Shown: in pieces, positions 56,131 to 64,000 of the stretch
Numbering within the stretch: the stretch's first letter is position 1
Layout of the letters: every line of letters begins with the position of its first letter
Assembly: GCF_901000735.1 (NCBI RefSeq)
Contig: NC_081543.1
Span: 9,903,921 to 9,967,920, forward strand
Source: Corylus avellana
Taxonomy: Eukaryota; Streptophyta; Magnoliopsida; Fagales; Betulaceae
Direction: 5' to 3'
DNA length: 64,000 bases
Program-made: the position numbers and the translations under genes
The notes under the pieces: generated by a model
The model's database searches: none
Seen by the model: only the letters and a program-made list of their open reading frames with translations
What the model was told of the DNA's origin: nothing

Positions 56131-58187
56131 GAAACCAGAAGGTTTGCCCTCCTCAAGCTTTCTCTTTTGGGCTAAATTCAAGAGAGAGAAAAGAGAGTTT
56201 TTTACGAAATTCTCAGCCACTCTTCAGTTGTTTAGGCCCCAGTGTTGTTTTGGGGCTAGGGTTTCATTGCGTGCACCCGCAACTTTCATACACAACCCAA
56301 TAGTCTCTATAGGGAGAAAGAGAGAAATTGAAAGAAATATGAGATATTTGAAGAGGAGAAAAAGAGAAGGAAGTGTGTCTAGAGCAAAAAGGCTTAAAGA
56401 AAGCTTCAAGGGTAAGATCATAATACTCTTCTCTTTAAGTTTCTATTGATTATTGATACATAAATTTACTATTTTGAGAATTATGTGATATGGGTATGTA
56501 TTTGGTTAATGGATTTGTTATTTAAGGTTTCTGAGATAAATCTTAGAGGTTTGATGTTGATTATTGGGTGTGTAAGTTATAGTTTTCATTAAACATTTTA
56601 TATCTCATTGTTTAATTATGGTTAATCTACTGTTTAAAATGAGATTAATGTAGATGTACATGTCTTGATATTGTTTTGTGGTAAGATTAATAATGTGGGT
56701 TAGAGATTAGATGATGATGGATGAGCATGTATATGTATGGAAGTTATATTTGGGCATAGAACAATATTAAGAAGTGTAATCAAACCTTATATCTTGTTAG
56801 AATGCATAAAATTAGGACATTCTTAAAAATGGGGATTATGCTAGACTAAGCGAACGTTCGATGAAAATATCAAACGATCGATGCCGATCGTTTGATACGT
56901 TTACTGAACATTCGATGATTGGACATAATTACCATTTTGCCCTCAGAATAGGTTTAAGGGTATTTGAGCTTAGATTAAAACTAATGATAGACCGCTTCTC
57001 AAATTTCGAGGGTTAAGACACTCTGGAAGTTTATTTGGAGGAGCCTTACGACCTAGGTGAGTAAAACTCACAATTACTTGTTATTTCAGTTCTTTCATGT
57101 TATGATTATTTTACATATAAAACGTGCATGCTTACAACTCATACGAAATACATTTTAGAATTATGTGAATTGTACTTTTGTGAAAATGATTGATGAATAA
57201 TGAAACAATGAAATATATAAGTTTTGGAAATGCATGCATGTAAAACATAATGGATAATTGCATCATATATATAAATAGTACATCGTGTATGGGATAACAA
57301 CCATGGGTTACTATTATACAGGTTAACCATATGGTTAAAAAGATTCAATTCTATGTTTGGCCTTGCATCCAATGATTTTATAGGTGACTAGCGCACGATG
57401 TATGTATGTAGATCACAACTATGACATCGTTAGTGTTGTATACAGTAACATCGATGCATCAACATTGTACTACAGGTCATTCGGAATAGCGCAAACCTTG
57501 CCGAAAAAGGGTTAATATCACAGATAGACCATATAAATGTTTAACATATAACATATTGCTTACTTAATATATCATCTACTATATCTATAATGCATTACTA
57601 TGACATTTTTTTATTCAACGGATGACTTCATTTATATTATTGCTTGTGATTCATAAATTTTTGCTAAAAATTGAGTTCACTATATGATAACGTGTATACC
57701 ATGTGTATTTTTACTAAGTAAGTCGTGAATTTACGCTTATATTTTTTTCACCTTTAAATTAGGGGCGGAACTGTGTAACCCTTATCCCCCAAAATTTTAC
57801 AATTATCCTTAAAATTTAAAATTTTACTTCTAAAATTTATGGGTTTTTTTATGAAATTTCCCCCCAAAAACTAAATTTTTACCCCTAAATTTTTATTTTT
57901 AAAATTTTGTCCCCCCACTCTTAATTGTCTAGTTTTGCCCCTGCAACTGTAAAACATGTGTTGTTTTATAGTTGGACTGGTTTTATACGTCGTATTCGGG
58001 TAGGACTTCGATGTAGTTGTGGCAGTTTTGTGTTATGATAGAGATCTGGTTTATGCTCGAAGACTCATTGCAAAATTTCGAAGGCCACTCATGGTATTAG
58101 CATTTTTGGGTGACATTGCAAACTTTTAGTTTTGAGACGTGTATGTATTAATGTAACAATCATAATCCTCTTTTATAGAGGTATTTG
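56131..58187. other. intergenic DNA, possible LTR remnant
   Basis: Near 56850-56925 there are nested palindromes (CGAACGTTCG, AACGATCGATGCCGATCGTT). GTAAGTCGTGAATTTACGCT at 57719-57738 recalls the TCGTGAACTTACACTTT at 32.6 kb. Both loci may be LTR remains of the same lineage. No polyprotein frame. A C/A-rich stretch at 57770-57950 holds AAAATTTT words. Confidence 0.3.
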
Positions 58188-58505
58188 CGACAGAAATTTC
58201 TTCTAAACCGGTATGGAGAAAATATCCTCAAACCCATGTAAAATAATACAAAATATCTATAAATATTTAAAAAGGCACATTAAATTTAGTCTAAATTAGT
58301 AAACTGCTATTAATGAGGTTAAGAAAAATAATGTCAAGTGTCTATAAACATTTAAAAGGCACATTAAATTTAGTCTAAATTAGTAAACTGCTATTAATAA
58401 GGTTAATAATTTAATGTGCCTTTTAAATGTTTATAGACACTTACCACTATTTTACATGGGTTGGAGGATATTTCTTCCATACCAATTTAGAGGAAGTTTC
58501 TGAAC
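58188..58505. mobile_element. Mutator-type MITE, copy 2, with internal tandem duplication
   Basis: Homologous to 3312-3544 (GAGAAAATATCCT..., ATGTTTATAGACACTT, ATGGGTTGGAGGATATTTCT). Inside, a unit of about 85 bp with GGCACATTAAATTTAGTCTA and AATTAGTAAACTGCTATTAA is present twice in tandem plus an inverted counterpart. The flanking 9-mers do not match. Confidence 0.65.
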
Positions 58506-60475
58506 TATTTCTTGAGCTGGCAAATAATTTATGCTCCAAGATAGGTTAATAGGGCTGCCCATGCATTAGCCCAACAGGCTCCGCATGGTTATATGGACAA
58601 TGTTTGGGGGAGCATGCCTCATAAATTAATGCTAGGTGTGACAAAAAAAGTTGTAAGTTATATTTATATGTTTAAAACAATAATTAAATTTTGTTAAATT
58701 ATTTATTTATTTCATTACTTATATTTTTAATTTTTAATTAGCTTTTGTTCAACTTCATTTTTTAATCTTGACCTCCTTATACCAAAATCTTTGCTCTGGC
58801 ATTGCACCTAAGTGTTTTATGTAGTAACAAATTTTCCAAACACACAATATTCATGCTACCTCACATGTGTAACACCATTTCAATTGTTTTGAAAAAAATT
58901 CCATGTTTAATGGATTCTACCAAAATCATAGCAAATTAACACTAGTGATTATTTTATGAAAAGGAGGGAAATCTTAGCCTTTAGATGAGCCACGTAAGCA
59001 TGCAAAAATAAAATAAAAATCTTCAAGAATTCTCCAAACTACACGTCACTTTCGACATTTGTCGTTTCATTTCACCAAATGTTATCTCTCTTGATGGAAG
59101 GAAACAATTTTAAATAAATTGGATAAGGGTTTTGGCATATCAATCTATAAATAAGCTTGTGATATCCATCCGTCACAACTTTAACGTAAGAAATAGATAG
59201 GCTAAAAACTCTTATCTATCACTTTTGTGAGGGTTTTAAAATTACAAATTCAAAAGTGTTCAAATTTTATTTTTTCAGTTCAAATACTTAAGCAACAATG
59301 GTCAGAAGTAAATATCTTTGAGATTTTCTTTTATGTTTCTTAATTACTTTTCTCCTATAATCTAACCACTTTCTCTTTTTCACCTTGAAAAAAAATAAAA
59401 AATGGCCTGCCCTCTCTCTACTCCACCACCATGTGCATGTAAGGGGAGTGTTTGAAATGTTTATCAACTCCCTATTGTTTTCATTCATACTCTCTTATTA
59501 TATTCTAAAAGCATGTGTTTTGGTCCAATGGTTTTTATAGTTTTTCAATGATGTTGTTTTGTTTTACTTGTTTTGTCTCTTTTGACAAAGGTGTCTTCCT
59601 GGTTGTAACTTGTACGTGTATATGCTAATTCAAAGAAACTCACCTCCACACCATGAACCACTATGAGGATGCATACATACCATAAAGTTTTATTTCTCAG
59701 TAATTAACAAGAGAGAGAGAGAGAGAGAGACGTTTTCTATCTCTTTCAAAAACTCCCTTTGTTGTTGTTCTTTTTTCTTCTAGACACCACCTGACCTTTT
59801 CCATGTTATTTGATCCACTGTTTTTAGCGACATATAGAAGAACATGGAAATTAGGGTTCAATCAATCGATTTGGGTTTGATCTCGCGTTTGTTTAAGTTT
59901 GGCTAAAATTTAGTTTGAGTAATTTTTTTTTTTAATATTTTCTGTGTCTCACGTAGCATGGAAAACATAGGTAACACTTGTGATACACGACCACGTCATA
60001 AAATATGTTGAGCAGTCTTCCATATGTGGCAAAAGGGACACATGTCATGATTTTAAGTAGAGTGACGTGGATTTCTGTAAAAAAAGAAAAAAAATTAGAC
60101 AGAACTTGGACGGAAGTACCAAGTGGGTATTTCGCCCTTGTAACACTTTTTGAAACCGAGACGACTACTTGATTTTAGCCCTAGTGACAAGTATTAAAAA
60201 TGTATTTAACCCTTATATTTAAATGAGTTTCAAATATTATAGCAGTGCTATTGTGATGCCCAAATGTAATTGGGTATTCAATAATAGCGTCATTGTAATG
60301 CTCAAATTGTCATTGCATTACAAATGAATAAGATGATTGTTTTATTGCTTTAGCTAATATAATTGTTATAAAAATCACATGTTAGGGACATTTTCTAAAA
60401 GAAGACTCGTAATAAAATGAGATCATGGATTCACTTATCCTAGTTATTATGGACGACAATGCAAGTTGTGAAAAG
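58506..60475. other. intergenic DNA, no gene seen
   Basis: AT-rich with a (GA)n tract at about 59709-59730. No element with clear ends recognised. Confidence 0.4.
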
Positions 60476-60707
60476 GAGAATCAAAATCCATATACATGTC
60501 CTAATTATTATGGAGTCTATCGTTTGCCTCATTTTTGTCATAAATTGCCTTGTTTAGTCTATACCGCATAGGGTTAAAAAGGCGGGCAGTTAATAACCGC
60601 TCACTAACCACTAACCGCTAACCGCCTTAAAAAGCGGTTAGTAAAAACCTCTAACCGCCTAGACGGTTATGGTTAGTGGTTAGTGAGTTTTAAAAAACGG
60701 CTAACTG

Positions 60708-60770
<63 letters not shown>

Positions 60771-60941
60771 AGAGAATCAAAATCCATATACATGTCCTAG
60801 TTATTATGGACAAGCCATGTTTAGTCTTTGCCTAGGGCTAAAAAGGCGGGCAGTTAGTAACCACCCACTAACCGCCATAACCGCTAACCGCCTTAAAAAG
60901 TGATTAGTAGTTAGTGAGTTTTGAAAAATTGCTAACTGCCT

Positions 60942-60968
<27 letters not shown>
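60476..60968. repeat. tandem duplication of a hAT-like left end and its flank
   Basis: GAGAATCAAAATCCATATAC ATGTCCTA...TTATTATGGA, then TAGGGTTAAAAAGGCGGGCA and CTAACCGC words down to CTAACTGCC(TTATATA)n, are present at 60476-60744 and, shortened by internal deletions, at 60772-60968. The two units are joined by a (TA)n(TG)n microsatellite. Confidence 0.75.
60712..60770. repeat. (TA)n(TG)n compound microsatellite
   Basis: About 16 TA units followed by about 12 TG units, at the junction of the two tandem copies. Confidence 0.9.
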
Positions 60969-60972
<4 letters not shown>

Positions 60973-61068
60973 CGACCTCGTTTTGGTGTTTTAATATATA
61001 AAAATGTATAAACTCTATAAACGACGTCATATGTAGTAGGGTATTGCCATAAAACAATGTCGTTTTGG

Positions 61069-61101
<33 letters not shown>

Positions 61102-61247
61102 TTTNNNNNNNNNNNNNNNNNNNNTTTGTTTTTTCCATTAAAAAGCACTTAGCAGTTAGCGAAGGTGATTAACCGCTAACTGCCCAAGTGGTTACAGTTA
61201 GCAGTTTTAACCAATAATTACTAACCATAACCGCATTTTCACTCGTA
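60833..61247. mobile_element. hAT-like element, GCGGTTAG family, second copy
   Basis: Starts TAGGGCTAAAAAGGCGGGCA and ends GCATTTTCACTCGTA. The flanking 8-mers TCTTTGCC (60825-60832) and CGTTTGCC (61248-61255) agree at 6/8. CTAACCGC and GCGGTTAG-type words cluster at both ends, as in 10897-12234. The centre holds a poly-T run and the assembly gap, so the true length is unknown. Confidence 0.6.
61105..61124. other. assembly gap (20 N)
   Basis: Twenty N bases between poly-T runs. The size is probably a placeholder. Confidence 0.99.
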
Positions 61248-61899
61248 CGTTTGCCATGTATATGTTTTTCTTTACTACATATAAGCACTTAAGTTTATAT
61301 TTGCTAATGCGCCGTCTGTGACACTTTTGTTAAAACAAAGTATTAGTGTGTATTTACCTAAAAGAGTACAATGCGAATATTTATCTAAGTTGATGTTTAT
61401 CCAGAACCTCTGAAGTGTTATGTGAGGGTTATATTTGAAAGTATGAAGTGTTGAAAGCCCTTTGATCCTTACCAGCTTCAGGCCGTGAACATCATCCAAA
61501 GCCATCCACGTGGCTTCGGTCCGCAACTATGAAGCATGTCCACTAAGCACCCTAGAAGGCTAGAAGCACGCCACACCAAATCCCCTCTTTCCCACGCATA
61601 CAACCAAGATGTTGTGATCAAATAAGGCTGAGTACACTCACATAAAAAAAAAAAAAAAATAATAATAATAATAATAAAATAAGGCTGAGTACACTTGTTA
61701 AGTTCTCGTATCTACATTTTGCCAATTTGATCTCTTATTCCCCTACTAACTTAAGCATCTTAGATAGTTATGCCACTGCATCCGGTGAGCCAATCTGCCC
61801 TTTTTTTATTCCTTGATGGTCTCCTCTAATAGATGTTGTGTGAGGTCACTATACATCATATTTAACCTTAAATTTCATATATTTATCATATAAACAATT

Positions 61900-61933
<34 letters not shown>

Positions 61934-63625
61934 TGATAAGGACATGACTTTTAAGATTAAATATAAAAAGAAATTAAAAAAAAAAAAAATGCAAAGAACA
62001 GTGCAACTAAATCCATAATGTATGAGATGACTTTTACTGTTTCAATCAAGTGGACTTGTGACTCACAATCTCGATGGCTTTTTGGGTCCAAATGAAATAG
62101 GTTCATGCATGAGTGCTCGACCATAATCCTAATTTAGCCTCCAAAATGGCGACGCGTGTACTGCTGTAATTGGTGGAAGGTCAATTATTTGATAAATTAT
62201 AGCCATTAGATGGCACCCACCTGAGCTGACTTAAAAGCCCAATGACAGCACTTGGTTGCATCATGGTTCATGCCAGGCCACACCTACCCATGAAGCAATT
62301 CACCATGAACAAGAAACAGCGGCGGAAAAAAGGACACCTCTTAAAATATTTAATTCATTAAAAACTAATTAATTTCGTTAATTACTTTCCAAGAGATCAA
62401 TTAATTAATGAGAAAAAGAATACCCTTCATATAGCAAGGCTGTTATCCATATTGTAAAAAATGATTTTTTATTTTTTATTTTTTTTTTAACTCAATCGGA
62501 AATCTGTTGAATAGCTATATAATATAAAGTAGGATTAAATACATAATTGGTACTTGTGGTTTATCTCTTTTATAAAAAAGAAATAGACAAATGTTGAGAG
62601 TTCAAACTCTTAAGCATTTAATCATTAGGGTAGTCGTTGGGTGTCTGTTTTTTAATTAATTAGTACAATTTCGGGTGACTTCAATCGATCGAACTTGAAT
62701 CCGATAAATTGAGATCTAATCTTGATGTAGTCGGTCGTTTCAATCGAATCTCATCTACTTGCATGACAGACGAGTTAGTCGTGTGACGAGTCTATCAGTC
62801 TCACCTACTCAAAAAGCTTTTGAAACAGCAAAATGAGAAGTTTTTGAAGTTGTAAATGATGTTTTAACATAGGTTTTGTTGGTGAAGTGTAGTGTGTTTC
62901 AACAGAAAAGAAAGAGTTAGGAAAAAATAGGTTTTTGATGTCATAGATGGTGACAATTGATAGGTTTTTACTTGTAAAATAGGTTTTTACTTGTGAGGAA
63001 GACAATTGATGGTGAGTTTGAGAGATTGAATGCAATAAAATGTCATAGATTGGTTTGATTGGTACTTTGATCGCAAATCAGTTGATTAAACTTGCCACAT
63101 AGAGGTTCGATTGAACATTTGATTGCAGTTCGATCAATCATACCTATCAAAAAAAGATAAAAATTAGAAAATAGAATGTATTGAGGTAATTTTACAAGAA
63201 TTGTTGAGAGAAAGTTGTTGATGTTGATATGTATGCATGCTTAGACTTCTACCATTGAGGATAGTAAAATGCCTCTCTAGTTTTTGAAGATTGAGTTGAG
63301 TTAGGACTGTGTTTGATGTAGATAGATTTATATTTATATGCCGCTTGTGGCATGATATTGGTGATTATGTATAAACACAGTTTTAGTATTTTTTAGAGCA
63401 AAAAAAAAACCAACATTTTACACACCAAAAACACCTTTTAAGTTATTTTGACGCAGTCCCAAACAAACTCTAAGTCGGCTTAGGGATAATTTGGCATAAT
63501 CAGCTCAACTTGTAACTCCCTTTGTTGAAAAAATAAAAATAAAAATAATTATCTACACATCCCAAATTTTCTTTCAAAAAGTAATTTCTCAAATAATATA
63601 GCACTATCTCATAAGATTTATTATT
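61248..63625. other. intergenic DNA, no gene seen
   Basis: AT-rich with (AAT)n tracts at about 61659-61680 and 61897-61932. No transposon ends or coding exons recognised. Confidence 0.4.
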
Positions 63626-63629
63626 TTGA

Positions 63630-64000
63630 AAAATATATCATCGACTCATGAGATAATAAAATAATGACACATCTTTTGAAAATTAAGATTTTTTATTATT
63701 TTAAAAAATATATCATCGACTCATGAGAAAATGGAATAATGACACATCTTTTGAAAACTAAGATTTGAAAATATATATATATAAAAGATGTATAACATTT
63801 CTCAAAACTAAAAACAAAAAACCAAGTAATACTAGGCTCCTTCGTGGTGGGTTTTTAAGAGCATAAAAAGGCACGTAAAAAATCATCGACTCATGAGATA
63901 ATGGGATAATGACACATCTTTTGAAAACTAAGATTTGAAAATATATGTATATAAGATGTATAACATTTCTCAAAACAAAAAACCAAGTAATACTAGGCTC
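63630..64000 (+). repeat. direct repeats of about 130 bp running off the right edge
   Basis: ATCATCGACTCATGAGA...ATAATGACACATCTTTTGAA followed by AACTAAGATTTGAAAATATA and AACCAAGTAATACTAGGCTC occurs at about 63713-63838 and again at about 63883-64000. A shorter, older copy is at about 63639-63690. Confidence 0.75.

Noticed and set aside
56850..56925. CGATCG-rich palindromes as a possible regulatory operator
   Set aside because: More likely part of a degenerate LTR or repeat; no gene nearby to regulate.

Overview
This is nuclear DNA from a flowering plant, almost certainly a eudicot and probably a woody rosid. Genes are sparse, split by GT-AG introns and set in AT-rich DNA full of MITEs, SINEs, foldback elements and hAT-like transposons. 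Species cannot be fixed from the sequence alone.

Genes left to right: (1) the first 37 codons of a minus-strand gene leaving the window at base 1, with a plastid-transit-like N-terminus; (2) a minus-strand three-exon 2-oxoglutarate/Fe(II) dioxygenase of gibberellin-oxidase type (9444-12940), which splices cleanly into 356 codons but has an in-frame stop and two further lesions; (3) plus-strand CLPR4, a non-catalytic plastid Clp protease subunit (15810-20745, seven exons, 297 aa); (4) plus-strand expansin-like B1, EXLB1 (25694-28021, four exons, 253 aa); (5) minus-strand intronless RPL26, ribosomal protein uL24 (28919-29359, 146 aa); (6) a minus-strand GATA26/27-type transcription factor (34010-41211, eight exons, 543 aa). 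From memory of Arabidopsis, CLPR4 and EXLB1 are neighbours there too (At4g17040, At4g17030) and GATA26 (At4g17570) is nearby, so this looks like a conserved block stretched by repeats.

From about 41.2 kb to the end I find no convincing host gene. That half is a repeat landscape: hairpin MITEs, long foldbacks, SINEs, LINE remnants, retroposon copies, possible LTR remnants and a 20-base assembly gap.

The most interesting structure is a set of hAT-like non-autonomous elements. They share TAGGGGTG / CACCCCTA-type ends, and several have 8-bp target-site duplications, but each family carries its own densely iterated short motif (CCGGTTACC, GCGGTTAG, ACCGACC, GCTCGGCTCG, GTGTCGGGTTCG). Other points of note are the decaying dioxygenase gene, a 218-bp-arm hairpin in GATA intron 1, a chimeric retroposed insertion with a 20-bp target duplication, and a duplicated site II unit upstream of CLPR4.
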